A stretch of 47,574 bases of DNA from Algoriphagus boritolerans DSM 17298 = JCM 18970 (GCF_900108085.1 NZ_FNVR01000034.1:1-47574), one strand, 5' to 3'. Shown: positions 8,473 to 17,137, counted from the first letter of the stretch. The notes: a model not told the origin generated them from the sequence alone. Numbers and translations: made by a program.

Positions 8473-9058
8473 TTTTCTCGATGACCTTTTCAAAAAAGTA
8501 TTTAAGCCGACTGAGCAGGGGCCTATGAAGGTCAAGGAAAATTTCACAGTGAAAGAAATCGATCAGGCAGACTTGGATTCCTGGATTGGATCGGAGGAAG
8601 CAAAGCAACTATTTGCGTTGGTTTACAAAAACTACCACTTCAAGCGGACAGGAATCAATAATCGGCCGGAAGTTCATATTTTCAATTCTCCTTATGCAAA
8701 TGGATTTGCGCTGAGTTATGAAAAACCCTTGGATCCAAAATCATTTTCGAGGCTTTTCTTGGCTTTTAGTCAAAGGCTTTTAGCTTTGGGATATGAGCAA
8801 GTTTCGCTTGATCGGAAATTGGAAGAAATCAATGATCAGGTGAAGGTCACCGAAAAGTTTTACTTCAAGCCTCCGTTACAGGTTCCGGCTGCAGGGAAAT
8901 TGATTTCGCAGCTGTTTGGAAATGTCGCGCTGGAGAAAGTTATTGTTGACAATAGACCCAGTTATATCAAATTACTGGCGACAGTTTATTCCGATCGCCT
9001 TTATCAGGATGCCAAGCCCTTTGACCAATTGATGGATGGGATATTTGAAAAACACTAA
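8465..9058 (+). CDS. Conserved hypothetical protein
   Basis: A 197-residue soluble protein that I do not recognise. It starts inside the end of recQ (8-base overlap) and its stop is one base from the Nudix ATG, so it is surely part of the same transcript. There is no signal peptide or membrane segment. The chain looks like a mixed alpha/beta domain: a charged N-terminus (LDDLFKKVF), a middle part with PEVHIFNSPYANGFALSYEKPLD, then RLFLAFSQRLLALGYEQVSLDRK and a C-terminal stretch RPSYIKLLATVYSDRLYQDAKPFDQLM. No catalytic motif is visible. Position suggests a housekeeping role, but nothing specific. Confidence 0.78.
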   Translation: MSSFLDDLFKKVFKPTEQGPMKVKENFTVKEIDQADLDSWIGSEEAKQLFALVYKNYHFKRTGINNRPEVHIFNSPYANGFALSYEKPLDPKSFSRLFLAFSQRLLALGYEQVSLDRKLEEINDQVKVTEKFYFKPPLQVPAAGKLISQLFGNVALEKVIVDNRPSYIKLLATVYSDRLYQDAKPFDQLMDGIFEKH

Positions 9059-9059
9059 A

Positions 9060-9611
9060 ATGGACAGAAATACCTTAAGAAACCAATTAGAAATTTATCG
9101 CACACCCTACGAAGAAGAATCTGCATTTATTTCGGATTTTTCAGAGTTAACTTTGGATGATAATGCCTACCTCAGGGAGCGTTTAGAAGGTCATTTTACT
9201 GCTTCTGCCTGGATTGTCAATAAAAGAAGAACCCATACGCTATTGACTTTGCACCGTAAATTGGGCCGTTGGCTTCAGTTGGGAGGACATGCTGACGGAA
9301 ATGAAAATCTGATTGAGGTGGCACTCAAAGAGGCCAAGGAAGAAAGTGGGCTGAATTCCTTGCACTTGGTTGATTCCACGATTTTTGATTTGGATAAGCA
9401 CATTATTCCAGAAAGGCCTCACGTTCAAGAGCATTTTCACTATGACGTTCGCTATCTGTTTGAGGCAGATATCAACGAAAAGCTGATCCTGAGCGATGAA
9501 AGTATTTCCTTGGCTTGGATTACATTCGATTCCGTGGTGGATATGATCGGCTACAATCCGTCCATTCTTCGGATGCTCGAAAAAACCAGTAAATCAGAAA
9601 TCCTGCTTTGA
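9060..9611 (+). CDS. NUDIX hydrolase
   Basis: A 183-residue Nudix protein; members cleave nucleoside diphosphates linked to another group. The Nudix box runs from the G of GGHADGNE through NLIEVAL to KEAKEESGL, matching Gx5Ex7REUxEExGU except that the usual Arg is Lys. GGH.DG is typical of the subgroup with an N-terminal extension, here about 60 residues including FTASAWIVN and LTLHRKLGRWLQLGGH. I use the ATG at 9060 (MDRNTL); a start at 9036 would overlap the previous gene more. The TGA overlaps the ATG of the thioesterase gene. Substrate unknown. Confidence 0.88.
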   Translation: MDRNTLRNQLEIYRTPYEEESAFISDFSELTLDDNAYLRERLEGHFTASAWIVNKRRTHTLLTLHRKLGRWLQLGGHADGNENLIEVALKEAKEESGLNSLHLVDSTIFDLDKHIIPERPHVQEHFHYDVRYLFEADINEKLILSDESISLAWITFDSVVDMIGYNPSILRMLEKTSKSEILL

Positions 9612-10045
9612 TGGAAGTGCAAGATCCTGCAAATCTAAAGTCTCTATTCCCTTTTTCTACGCCCATTCAGATTCGGTTTTCTGACATCGACGGTTACCTG
9701 CATGTGAACAATGGGATCTATTTCAGCTATTTTGAGCATGCGAGGGCTGTTTTTCTCTACCAGGTGTGCGATTGGAATGTGATGACTATCGGTACGGTCG
9801 TGGGCCGAATCGAGATCGATTACATCCGTCCGATTCATTTGGAGGATCAGGTTGAAGCCTTGGTTAAATGCACCCGGATCGGCAATTCTTCCTTTGATTT
9901 GGAGCAATTCCTCATCGGAACGGACAGCAAGGGAGTGTCTCAGGTTTTTGCCAAATGCAAATGCATTATGGTTTCGGTGGAGATGAAGACCATGAAGCCT
10001 GTTTCTGTTCCTGAAGAATATCGGTTGAAGCTGGCCGTGTCCTAA
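9611..10045 (+). CDS. Acyl-CoA thioesterase, 4HBT hotdog family
   Basis: A 144-residue single hotdog-fold protein of the YbgC/4-hydroxybenzoyl-CoA thioesterase type. The active-site segment RFSDIDGYLHVNN (22-34) fits R.xDxDxxGHVNN, with D27 as the expected catalytic Asp. It continues YFSYFEHAR, then VGRIEIDYIRPIHLEDQVEALVKC typical of the long strands. It probably hydrolyses an acyl-CoA thioester in the cytoplasm; the chain is unknown. The ATG overlaps the Nudix stop by one base (TGATG), showing translational coupling; a TTG three bases earlier is not needed. Confidence 0.88.
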   Translation: MEVQDPANLKSLFPFSTPIQIRFSDIDGYLHVNNGIYFSYFEHARAVFLYQVCDWNVMTIGTVVGRIEIDYIRPIHLEDQVEALVKCTRIGNSSFDLEQFLIGTDSKGVSQVFAKCKCIMVSVEMKTMKPVSVPEEYRLKLAVS

Positions 10046-10058
10046 ATTGCATTTTCCC

Positions 10059-10066
10059 TATCTTTG
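10059..10066 (+). promoter_or_regulatory. Possible -7 element upstream of the TPR lipoprotein gene
   Basis: TATCTTTG matches TAnnTTTG and lies 16 bases before the GTG at 10082. No TTG is present at the expected distance upstream, so support is weak. Confidence 0.3.
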
Positions 10067-10081
10067 CCGAAAATTTACGCT

Positions 10082-10789
10082 GTGAAGAACCTTTGGATTT
10101 TGGGCTTGCTTTGTGTGAGCCTTTTCGCCTGTAGCCCTAGTGAGGAAGAACTGCTGAAATCAGGAATTGAGAAAATGGATGCGCAAGCTTGGCCTGAGGC
10201 GGTGACTTATTTCGATCAGCTTTTGGAGAAAAATCCAAACAATGCTATCGCACTAAATGCAAAAGGTGTCGCACTTTTTCAGCAGGGGAAAATCCAAGAA
10301 GCAATTCCTGTTTTTGATCAGGCAATTCAGGCGGATTCGACCAGTTACAAAGCTTGGTTTAACCGGGGAAATGCAAAAATGGCCCTGGAAAATTACAAGC
10401 AAGCACTGGCAGATTTCAATATTGCCACGGCATTGGATGCAACACAAACCGATATTTATTTCAATCGGGGTACTGCTTTGCTGAATATGGAGGAATACGA
10501 AGATGCAATGCTTGATTTCCAAACCGTCCTTCAAGCCAATCCCAATCAGGCCGAGGCTCATTTCCGTAAAGCGAAAGCTGAATTGGGAATGAACGATCCG
10601 ATTCATGGGTTGGAATCGCTCACCAACACCGTCAACCTCGATCCTAAAAATGCCGAAGCCTACTACCTGCTCGGTGTGACACGCATGAGCGCTTTGGGTC
10701 AGAAAAATGAAGGTTGTGCAGATCTGAAAATGGCGCTTTCGCTGGGCTATGCAGAGGCACAAACTTGGATCACAGATTTTTGCGAATAA
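10082..10789 (+). CDS. Tetratricopeptide-repeat lipoprotein
   Basis: A 235-residue protein starting at GTG 10082 (MKNLWILG) with a type II signal peptide: hydrophobic WILGLLCVSLFAC, lipobox LFAC with C17 as the lipidated residue. The in-frame TTG at 10064 only lengthens the leader. After the signal come about five TPR units, for example WPEAVTYFDQLLEKNPNNAIALNAKGVALF, IQEAIPVFDQAIQADS and YKQALADFNIATALDA. These form a helical scaffold for protein contacts, probably in the periplasm. Its TAA is immediately followed by the ATG of the Sua5 gene, so the two are co-translated. Confidence 0.9.
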   Translation: MKNLWILGLLCVSLFACSPSEEELLKSGIEKMDAQAWPEAVTYFDQLLEKNPNNAIALNAKGVALFQQGKIQEAIPVFDQAIQADSTSYKAWFNRGNAKMALENYKQALADFNIATALDATQTDIYFNRGTALLNMEEYEDAMLDFQTVLQANPNQAEAHFRKAKAELGMNDPIHGLESLTNTVNLDPKNAEAYYLLGVTRMSALGQKNEGCADLKMALSLGYAEAQTWITDFCE

Positions 10790-11752
10790 ATGGCTGAAAT
10801 CGGGAAAGATATTGAGAAGGCAAAACTGCTGCTACAGGAAGGAAAGTTAGTGGCCATTCCGACCGAAACAGTCTATGGGCTGGCAGGAAATGCGCTCGAT
10901 GCGGAAGCTGTGGCCATGATTTTTGAGACCAAAAACCGACCCGCTTTTGATCCCCTGATCCTGCATACTTCCTCGATTGAGCGCGTGGAGGATTTTGTTT
11001 CTTCTTTTCCTGAGAAACTTAAAGTATTGGCAGAAAACTTCTGGCCGGGACCCTTGACTTTGCTTTTGCCGCGGAAACCGATCGTTCCCGATTTGGTGAC
11101 CTCCGGCTTGGATCGGGTTGCTATTCGGGTTCCGAATCATCCCCTGACCTTGGCTTTGCTCGAATCTCTTGATTTCCCTTTGGCAGCCCCGAGTGCCAAT
11201 CCTTTTGGCTACATCAGTCCGACTGCGCCAGTACATGTGGCGGCACAGTTAGGTGAAAAGATTCCTTACATTCTCGATGGAGGAGCCTGTGAAGTAGGTT
11301 TGGAAAGCACGATTGTGGGAATAGAGGAGGATGAAATCGTGATTTATCGATTGGGTGGATTGGATATTTCTGAGATCGAAAAACTCGTTGGACCAGTTAA
11401 AATCAAAGATCACAGCTCTAGTAATCCTGCTGCCCCAGGCCAATTGGACAGTCATTATGCCCCGAGAAAGCCGTTTGTTTTGGGCGAATTGAAAGAATTG
11501 GTGAGTGAAAGTTTGACTAAAAATGTTGATTTCTCAGTGCTAAGTTTTTCTGATTTTTTTCCTGAGATTTCAGCTGAAAGTCAAATTGCGCTTAGTCCAG
11601 AGGGAAATCTACTCGAAGCTGCGAAAAACCTTTTTTCTGCGATGCGAAAGCTGGATGAAGGAAAATCAACAGTTATTTTGGCAGAATTGCTGCCTGAAGA
11701 AGGCCTTGGACGGGCAATCAATGATCGGCTGAGAAGGGCGGCTGTTAAGTAG
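10790..11752 (+). CDS. L-threonylcarbamoyladenylate synthase (Sua5 type)
   Basis: A 320-residue protein making threonylcarbamoyl-AMP from threonine, bicarbonate and ATP, the first step in t6A modification of tRNA. The YrdC domain (1 to about 200) shows IPTETVYGLAGNA, FETKNRPAFDPLILH, NFWPGPLTLLLPRK, VAIRVPNHPL and APSANPFGYISPT. A C-terminal Sua5 domain follows after the PGQLDSHYAPRKP linker motif, so this is the long Sua5 form rather than the short YrdC form. It begins directly after the TPR lipoprotein stop. Confidence 0.93.
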   Translation: MAEIGKDIEKAKLLLQEGKLVAIPTETVYGLAGNALDAEAVAMIFETKNRPAFDPLILHTSSIERVEDFVSSFPEKLKVLAENFWPGPLTLLLPRKPIVPDLVTSGLDRVAIRVPNHPLTLALLESLDFPLAAPSANPFGYISPTAPVHVAAQLGEKIPYILDGGACEVGLESTIVGIEEDEIVIYRLGGLDISEIEKLVGPVKIKDHSSSNPAAPGQLDSHYAPRKPFVLGELKELVSESLTKNVDFSVLSFSDFFPEISAESQIALSPEGNLLEAAKNLFSAMRKLDEGKSTVILAELLPEEGLGRAINDRLRRAAVK

Positions 11753-11779
11753 TAGGCAGTCGCAGTCATCAATTGATCA

Positions 11780-11800
11780 ATGTTGAGCGAAGTTGAAGCC
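11780..11800 (+). repeat. Fragment of a recurrent intergenic sequence
   Basis: The stretch TGTTGAGCGAAGTTGAAGCC lies in the non-coding gap before pgk and resembles the '...TGAGCGAAGTCGAAG...' sequence I recall as a frequent intergenic repeat in many genomes. A perfect palindrome ATTGATCAAT (11772-11781) abuts it. The 67-codon open frame here (11780-11983) looks accidental. Confidence 0.35.
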
Positions 11801-12016
11801 TGGCATAGTATTCATTTGCAGTTGCTAATTTTTCAATTCTGCAATCCGGCAGGGCGGACAAGATCTTCCAGTTTTTCAATCCATTCAATCGATTACGGAA
11901 ATTCAAATCAAAGATTTAGCAAAATGAAGAGACACAAAAGTCGACTTTTGCCCGAAATAGGCTTAAATTCAGGCTCTTTTTAAGAGAAAAATTTGATAAC
12001 CCATTAAACTAATCTT

Positions 12017-13216
12017 ATGAGTTCAACCGTAAAAAATGTCGATAGCCTTAATTTTGCAGGTAAAAAAGCCCTTGTCCGAGTGGACTTCAATGTCCCTTTG
12101 AATGAGGATTTTACTGTTTCGGATGATACCCGAATCCAAGCGGCAGTTCCAAGTATCAAAAAAATTCTAAAGGACGGAGGTTCGGTCATTCTGATGTCTC
12201 ACCTTGGCCGCCCAAAAGGAGGTCCTGAGGAGAAATATTCGCTCAAACACATTTTGTCAGCCGTAGAAACGGCTCTGGGCACCAAGGTTCAGTTTGCTTC
12301 AGATTGCATAGGAGAAGAAGCTGAACGTAAAGCTGCCGGATTGAAAGCAGGCGAAGTGTTACTTTTGGAAAACCTTCGATTTTACAAGGAAGAAGAAAAG
12401 GGCGATAAGGATTTTGCAAAAAAATTGTCCAAACTCGGTGACGTTTACGTCAATGATGCCTTTGGTACAGCTCACAGGGCACATGCTTCCACGGCAGTGA
12501 TTGCTGAATTTTTCAAAGACAAACTGGCCGGATACCTGATGGAATCTGAATTGACTAATGCAGATAAGGTTTTGGGCAATCCGGAGAGACCTTATACTGC
12601 GATCATGGGAGGAGCAAAAATTGCGGACAAAATTTTGATCATCGAGCGATTGCTGGAGAAGGTTGACAACCTAATCATCGGTGGCGGGATGTCCTACACT
12701 TTTTCCAAAGCGCAAGGTGGTACAATCGGAAATTCCCTTTTGGAACCCGATAAGATAGATTTTGTGCTGGAATTGATGAAAAAGGCAAAGGCGAAGGGAG
12801 TGAATCTTATTCTGCCTGTCGACACAGTCATTGCAGATGAGTTTTCAAACACTGCTAATCAGGGAATGGCAAAAAATGGCGAGATTCCTGATGGCTGGAT
12901 GGGATTGGATATCGGGCCAAAAACCCGAGAACTATTCGGAAAGACCATTCTGGAATCCAAGACTATCCTTTGGAATGGTCCAATGGGTGTATTTGAAATG
13001 GAGTCATTTGACAAAGGAACCAAAGCAATCGCTGAGTATGTGGCTGAAGCTACCCGCAACGGTGCCTTCTCGCTGATCGGTGGTGGAGATTCCGCTGCAG
13101 CTGTGAATAAGTTTGGCTACACCGATCAGGTTTCTTATGTCTCCACTGGTGGAGGGGCATTGCTTGAGCACATGGAAGGAAAAGTACTTCCTGGAGTAGC
13201 TGCTTTGGCGGAGTGA
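12017..13216 (+). CDS. pgk: Phosphoglycerate kinase
   Basis: A 399-residue glycolytic enzyme that transfers the phosphate of 1,3-bisphosphoglycerate to ADP. Visible are [14 protein letters not shown] near the N-terminus, the substrate-binding [30 protein letters not shown], the hinge and nucleotide-binding [20 protein letters not shown] and the C-terminal [22 protein letters not shown]. The length matches the family. It is a single gene, with a 260-base non-coding gap before it and a hairpin element plus terminator after it. Confidence 0.98.
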   Translation: MSSTVKNVDSLNFAGKKALVRVDFNVPLNEDFTVSDDTRIQAAVPSIKKILKDGGSVILMSHLGRPKGGPEEKYSLKHILSAVETALGTKVQFASDCIGEEAERKAAGLKAGEVLLLENLRFYKEEEKGDKDFAKKLSKLGDVYVNDAFGTAHRAHASTAVIAEFFKDKLAGYLMESELTNADKVLGNPERPYTAIMGGAKIADKILIIERLLEKVDNLIIGGGMSYTFSKAQGGTIGNSLLEPDKIDFVLELMKKAKAKGVNLILPVDTVIADEFSNTANQGMAKNGEIPDGWMGLDIGPKTRELFGKTILESKTILWNGPMGVFEMESFDKGTKAIAEYVAEATRNGAFSLIGGGDSAAAVNKFGYTDQVSYVSTGGGALLEHMEGKVLPGVAALAE

Positions 13217-13236
13217 TTTAAAAGTGAAATAAATCC

Positions 13237-13269
13237 AGACCCTTCAGGCTTTTGAAACCTGTCAGGTCT
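13237..13269. repeat. Inverted-repeat element (REP-like)
   Basis: AGACCCTTCAGG (13237-13248) and CCTGTCAGGTCT (13258-13269) form a hairpin: outer AGACC/GGTCT, 3x3 internal loop, inner CAGG/CCTG, 9-base loop CTTTTGAAA. It lies between pgk and its terminator. I recall very similar hairpins scattered between genes in Bacteroidota genomes, so it may be a repetitive element, but only one copy is in this window. Confidence 0.5.
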
Positions 13270-13276
13270 AAAAAGG

Positions 13277-13304
13277 AAAGGCCAGCTTCTTAGTTGGCCT
13301 TTTT
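13277..13304. terminator. Bidirectional terminator between pgk and the convergent EEP gene
   Basis: Perfect 8-bp stem AAAGGCCA (13277-13284) / TGGCCTTT (13295-13302), 10-base loop, then T residues on the plus strand. On the minus strand the stem is followed by CCTTTTT, so it can serve both converging genes. Confidence 0.8.
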
Positions 13305-13318
13305 CATTTTGGACAAGT

Positions 13319-14167
13319 TTAAAATTCAATCTCCACCATCACCGGAAAGTGATCCGAAGGGTATTTTTTCCCATAATTATCTGTCAGTATTCCATGTCGG
13401 TTAACCTGTATTTTTCCCTGCACAAAGATGTGGTCAATGATGCCGTCCGGCATTCTTTCCCAATCAAATCCTGTAAAGGTTCCGGCAGGACCATAGGAGG
13501 GAAGTTTTGAGACTAAGCGCGCATCTTTCCAACTCGGATCAGCCAAGATGGTAGCGTAGGCGGCATTGTCTGGGGTGACATTAAAATCTCCTATCCAAAT
13601 TACCGGAAGTTTTTCAAGGTTGATCTCCTGGATTTTTGATGCAACCAACTTGCTGCTTTCCTCACGGGCTTGCTGTCCGATGTGGTCGTAGTGAATGTTA
13701 AAGACATAAAATCGGGCTCCATCTTTGGACTTGAATCTTCCCCAGGTACAAATACGATTGAGCGATGCATCCCAGCCCTTGCTTGGAATTTCCGGTGTTG
13801 GGGAAAGCCAAAAGGTACCGGAGTCTTCCAGCTGATACAGTTTGGGATCATAGTGAATGGGGGAGAATTCTCCTTTTTCCTTCCCGTCATCCCGTCCGAC
13901 TCCGATGGATAAATAGCCCAAGCCCTCATTGATTTGATTTAATTGGTGGACAAGCGTTTCTTGAGTTCCAAACAGGCCAATTTGATGAAATCGGATCAGA
14001 CTTAACACATGGGGTAATCTGTCTTTCCAGAGATTTCCCTCATCTCCGGGGTTATCCCAGCGAATATTGAAAGTGGCGATTCGGTGGCTTTGCGCCAGCA
14101 GATTTTCTGAAAAACAAAAAATCAGGACAATAGCTAAAAAGAGGGTTGAAATTTTCTTTTGGGACAT
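13319..14167 (-). CDS. Endonuclease/exonuclease/phosphatase family protein, secreted
   Basis: A 282-residue EEP-superfamily hydrolase with a signal peptide (KK, LFLAIVLIFCFSENLLAQ, cleaved near residue 25). Catalytic signatures are present in order: TFNIRWDNPGD, GLFGTQE with the metal-binding Glu, FNIHYDHIGQQAR, VIWIGDFNV and the C-terminal PSDHFPV with the general-base His. Members cleave phosphodiesters or phosphomonoesters, from nucleic acids to inositol phosphates and sphingomyelin. An exported form of this size in Bacteroidota is often of unknown substrate. Stand-alone minus-strand gene. Confidence 0.9.
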   Translation of the reverse strand: MSQKKISTLFLAIVLIFCFSENLLAQSHRIATFNIRWDNPGDEGNLWKDRLPHVLSLIRFHQIGLFGTQETLVHQLNQINEGLGYLSIGVGRDDGKEKGEFSPIHYDPKLYQLEDSGTFWLSPTPEIPSKGWDASLNRICTWGRFKSKDGARFYVFNIHYDHIGQQAREESSKLVASKIQEINLEKLPVIWIGDFNVTPDNAAYATILADPSWKDARLVSKLPSYGPAGTFTGFDWERMPDGIIDHIFVQGKIQVNRHGILTDNYGKKYPSDHFPVMVEIEF

Positions 14168-14320
14168 AATTCAGGAACTATTTCGTGGAAAATGGCTTAA
14201 ACTGTTTAAAGTTGCATGCTAATTTGAAGAAATGAAATCGAGTGCAAGAAAATGTTATTGGCGGAAGGTACTTTTCTCATACGAGATTCCATCTGGCCTT
14301 TGAAAATCAAATTGTAAAAG

Positions 14321-15214
14321 ATGAAAACCTTTTATCCAAAAGACCTTAATCCTGTAGAGGTTCAAAATCTGCTTCAAGGTGCAGTGGCACCCCGCCCCAT
14401 TGCTTTTGCAAGTACGGTAGACAAGGCAGGAAATTTAAATTTGAGCCCTTTCAGTTTTTTCAACATGTTCAGTGCCAATCCACCGGTTTTGGTTTTTTCT
14501 CCTTCGCGTCGTATTCGGGACAATACCACCAAGCATACGCTGGAAAATGTTTTGGAAGTACCTGAAGTGGTGATACATATTGTAGGCTATGACCTTGTGG
14601 AGCAGATGTCACTTGCAAGCACCGAGTATCCTAAAGGAGTCAACGAATTTGAAAAAGCGGGATTGACGCCTGTCAAGTCTGAGCTGGTTTTACCACCGCG
14701 GGTGAAGGAAGCCGCAGTGGCATTGGAATGTACCGTGAAGGAGGTAAAAGCTTTGGGAAATGGTGGTGGGGCCGGTAATCTTGTCATCTGTGAGGTGATT
14801 GCCATTCATATCAATGAGTCAATTCTGGATGAAAAGGGAGTGATTGATCCTTTTAAATTAAGTCCCGTTGCCAGACTTGGTGGAAGTTGGTATTCCAGGA
14901 TTACTCCTGATTCGCTTTTTCAGATTCCAAAGCCGCTTACAAACCTTGGAATGGGCGTGGATGCAATCCCGGAAGTGATCCGAACGAGTCCTATTTTGAC
15001 AGGAAATAACCTGGGAAGACTGGGGAATGTGATGGAGTTGCCTTCGGAAGAGGAAGTGCGTAATTTTTCGAATTCTGAAGAAATTCAGGAAATGCGAAGC
15101 CGATTTAAGAATGATCCGGAATCTTGGCTGGACCATCTTCATTTGAGAGCAAAGGAAGAGTTGGAAGCTGGAGATGTAGCCACTGCTTGGAAATACCTGC
15201 TCCAGAAGCAATAA
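14321..15214 (+). CDS. Flavin reductase family protein (FMN-binding)
   Basis: A 297-residue protein of the flavin-reductase-like/flavoredoxin fold. The FMN-binding N-terminal part has APRPIAFASTVDKAGNLNLSPFSFFNMFSANPPVLVFSPSR and then DNTTKHTLENV and FVIH-type VVIHIVGYDLVEQM; CTVKEV and ICEVIAIHI belong to the later barrel strands. The C-terminal 90 residues, including GMGVDAIPEVIRTSPILTGNNLGRLGNV, form an extension typical of the Bacteroidota versions. It likely binds FMN; the partner is unknown. Divergent from the EEP gene, convergent with sppA. Confidence 0.88.
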   Translation: MKTFYPKDLNPVEVQNLLQGAVAPRPIAFASTVDKAGNLNLSPFSFFNMFSANPPVLVFSPSRRIRDNTTKHTLENVLEVPEVVIHIVGYDLVEQMSLASTEYPKGVNEFEKAGLTPVKSELVLPPRVKEAAVALECTVKEVKALGNGGGAGNLVICEVIAIHINESILDEKGVIDPFKLSPVARLGGSWYSRITPDSLFQIPKPLTNLGMGVDAIPEVIRTSPILTGNNLGRLGNVMELPSEEEVRNFSNSEEIQEMRSRFKNDPESWLDHLHLRAKEELEAGDVATAWKYLLQKQ

Positions 15215-15261
15215 AAAAGAAACCCTACAAAAATCGAATTCTTTAAGGGCTTTTAATACTA

Positions 15262-15295
15262 AACTCTCCAAGGGTTTCAGATCCCTTGGAGAGTT
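15262..15295. terminator. Hairpin between convergent genes (terminator candidate)
   Basis: Perfect 13-bp stem AACTCTCCAAGGG / CCCTTGGAGAGTT with an 8-base loop, midway between the flavin reductase gene and sppA. There is no good T run on the plus strand; on the minus strand TTTAGTATT follows. The position suggests a shared terminator. Confidence 0.6.
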
Positions 15296-15302
15296 CTCAA
15301 AT

Positions 15303-17069
15303 TTATTTGATAACAATGTCCTGAGGCATTCTCACCTGAATTCCCTGGTAGTTCTGAAGATTTTTGACTTTTTCGATTAAGTGGTAGTTTTCTCCCAACT
15401 GAGCCTGTAGGATTCTTGTCTGTACTTTATCTCCAAAGGAGCTAAAGAATTCTTCAAACCAGGGCTTTTTAGCTGGGTAATAAACCACACGATAATCGTC
15501 ACCTGCGTCGATTTTGCCAGCGGCGATTTCTATGGCTGTATCTAGTCCGCCAAGAATATCCACTAATCCTCTCTCTTTTGCCTGAGTCCCAGTCCATACG
15601 CGTCCTGAAGCTACTTTTTTCACTGAATCGACATGCATTCCCCGACCTTCAGCCACACGGGAAATGAAGGTTTCATAGCCATCTTCGATGCTGGATTGAA
15701 TGATTGTTCGTTCGACCTCAGTCAGGTCTCTGGCTGGATTCATAAAGTCAGAAAGCTGACCGGTGGATACGACGTCTGTTGTCACGCCAAGTTTATTGTT
15801 GATCAATTCCTTGACATTAAACCAAAGTCCGAAAATGCCGATCGAGCCTGTGATTGTATTCGGCTGAGCCACAATGGTATCCGCCGGAGCGGAGATGTAA
15901 TATCCTCCTGAGGCGGCGACTTCACCCATGGATACGATGAGCGGTTTGGCTTTTTTGGCCTCGGTCATTTCCCTCCAAATTACGTCTGAGGCTACGATCG
16001 ATCCTCCCGGTGAATTCACACGAAGGACGATGGCTTTGATATTTTCGTCTTTTCTCGCTTTGCGGATTTCTTTGGCAAATTTTTCAGAACTTATCACCCC
16101 ATCTGCACTTCCGCCCACGATCTGACCTTCTGCAATGATTACCGCAATTCTGTTTTTTGAGGTAATGTTTGTTGATTTTACAACCGAACCCAAATCAGTG
16201 GCATTGATGGTCGGGATATCATCATCTTCTCCCAAGCCAAGTTTTTCCCGAAGCTTAGCCTGTACTTCATCTTCATAAGCAAGAGCGGTAGCGAGCTTGT
16301 AAGTGACAGCATCCTCAGGCTTCCGAACCAACATTTCATTATTGGTCCGTTTTAGACTGTCAAGTGCTATTCCACGTGATTTCGCAATTTCAGCAACTGC
16401 AAGATTATTGATATCGTCAAGGAAAAATTGAGTTTGAAATCTGTTTTCATCACTCATTTTATCCAAAATGAAGGGCTCTACGGCACTTTTGAATTCTCCT
16501 ACTCGGAATACTTCCGGCTTGATCCCGACTTTTTCAAAAAAACCTTTGATGAATACGGTTTCAGAAGAAAATCCATTGAAATCTATAGCCCCAAGCGGAT
16601 TCAGGTAGATTTCATCTGCCACTGAGGCGAGAAAATAGCCCCCTTCGCTGTACGCTTCGTCGTAAGTGAGGATAAACTTTCCGGATTCTTTGAAATCAAT
16701 CAGCGCCTCTCTCAATTCAAGAAGGCCGGCCTGGCCTGCCAGGATTAATCCCGTATTCAGGTAGATTCCCTTGATGTTTTCGTTGGTTTTGGCCTCAGCG
16801 ATGGCTTTTTTCAGGTTGACAAGACCGGCACTCCTATCTCCCCCGAAAGGATTGCCAAAAGCCCCCAAATCAAGGTCATCTTCCACAGTTCGCTCTACCA
16901 GCACCCGTCCATTCAGGTCCAAATGAAGTACCGTGTTTTCTTTAACAGAGACTTCCTGATCCGACGAAGCTGCAATTATTCCAATGATGCCAAAGAACAC
17001 CAACGTACTGAGAATGGTAAAAATGAAGAGGCCGACGATTACGGCCAATACATTGCCTAGAAATTTCAT
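15303..17069 (-). CDS. sppA: Signal peptide peptidase SppA, 67K type
   Basis: A 588-residue double-domain (S49) membrane protease that degrades cleaved signal peptides. An N-terminal transmembrane anchor (VLAVIVGLFIFTILSTLVFFGIIGIIA) places the rest outside the inner membrane. The N-terminal half contains YSEGGYFLASVADEIYLNPLG and FRVGEFKSAVEPF, the conserved segment that I expect to hold the catalytic Lys. The C-terminal half has LRVNSPGGSIVASD and MGEVAASGGYYISAPAD with the catalytic Ser. Length fits the long, two-domain form. It is divergent from folK across a 14-bp palindrome. Confidence 0.95.
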   Translation of the reverse strand: MKFLGNVLAVIVGLFIFTILSTLVFFGIIGIIAASSDQEVSVKENTVLHLDLNGRVLVERTVEDDLDLGAFGNPFGGDRSAGLVNLKKAIAEAKTNENIKGIYLNTGLILAGQAGLLELREALIDFKESGKFILTYDEAYSEGGYFLASVADEIYLNPLGAIDFNGFSSETVFIKGFFEKVGIKPEVFRVGEFKSAVEPFILDKMSDENRFQTQFFLDDINNLAVAEIAKSRGIALDSLKRTNNEMLVRKPEDAVTYKLATALAYEDEVQAKLREKLGLGEDDDIPTINATDLGSVVKSTNITSKNRIAVIIAEGQIVGGSADGVISSEKFAKEIRKARKDENIKAIVLRVNSPGGSIVASDVIWREMTEAKKAKPLIVSMGEVAASGGYYISAPADTIVAQPNTITGSIGIFGLWFNVKELINNKLGVTTDVVSTGQLSDFMNPARDLTEVERTIIQSSIEDGYETFISRVAEGRGMHVDSVKKVASGRVWTGTQAKERGLVDILGGLDTAIEIAAGKIDAGDDYRVVYYPAKKPWFEEFFSSFGDKVQTRILQAQLGENYHLIEKVKNLQNYQGIQVRMPQDIVIK

Positions 17070-17112
17070 GATTATAGAATTTGAATTCGAAATTTGCCCT
17101 TTTTACCTGACC

Positions 17113-17126
17113 TTTACAATTGTAAA
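17113..17126. promoter_or_regulatory. 14-bp palindrome between sppA and folK (possible operator)
   Basis: TTTACAATTGTAAA is a perfect palindrome centred in the 68-base divergent gap. It ends 11 bases before the folK ATG and starts 43 bases from the sppA ATG. No protein is known to bind it; it may also be chance in an AT-rich gap. Confidence 0.35.
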
Positions 17127-17137
17127 AGTGACAAACG

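Noticed and set aside
10253..10762. 169-codon minus-strand frame
   Set aside because: It is opposite the TPR lipoprotein; Cys/His-rich low-logic sequence with no known motif.
11780..11983. 67-codon frame before pgk
   Set aside because: Starts in a repeat-like segment, no motif, no promoter; likely accidental.
14858..15316. 152-codon minus-strand frame
   Set aside because: Antisense to the flavin reductase gene and crosses the terminator hairpin.
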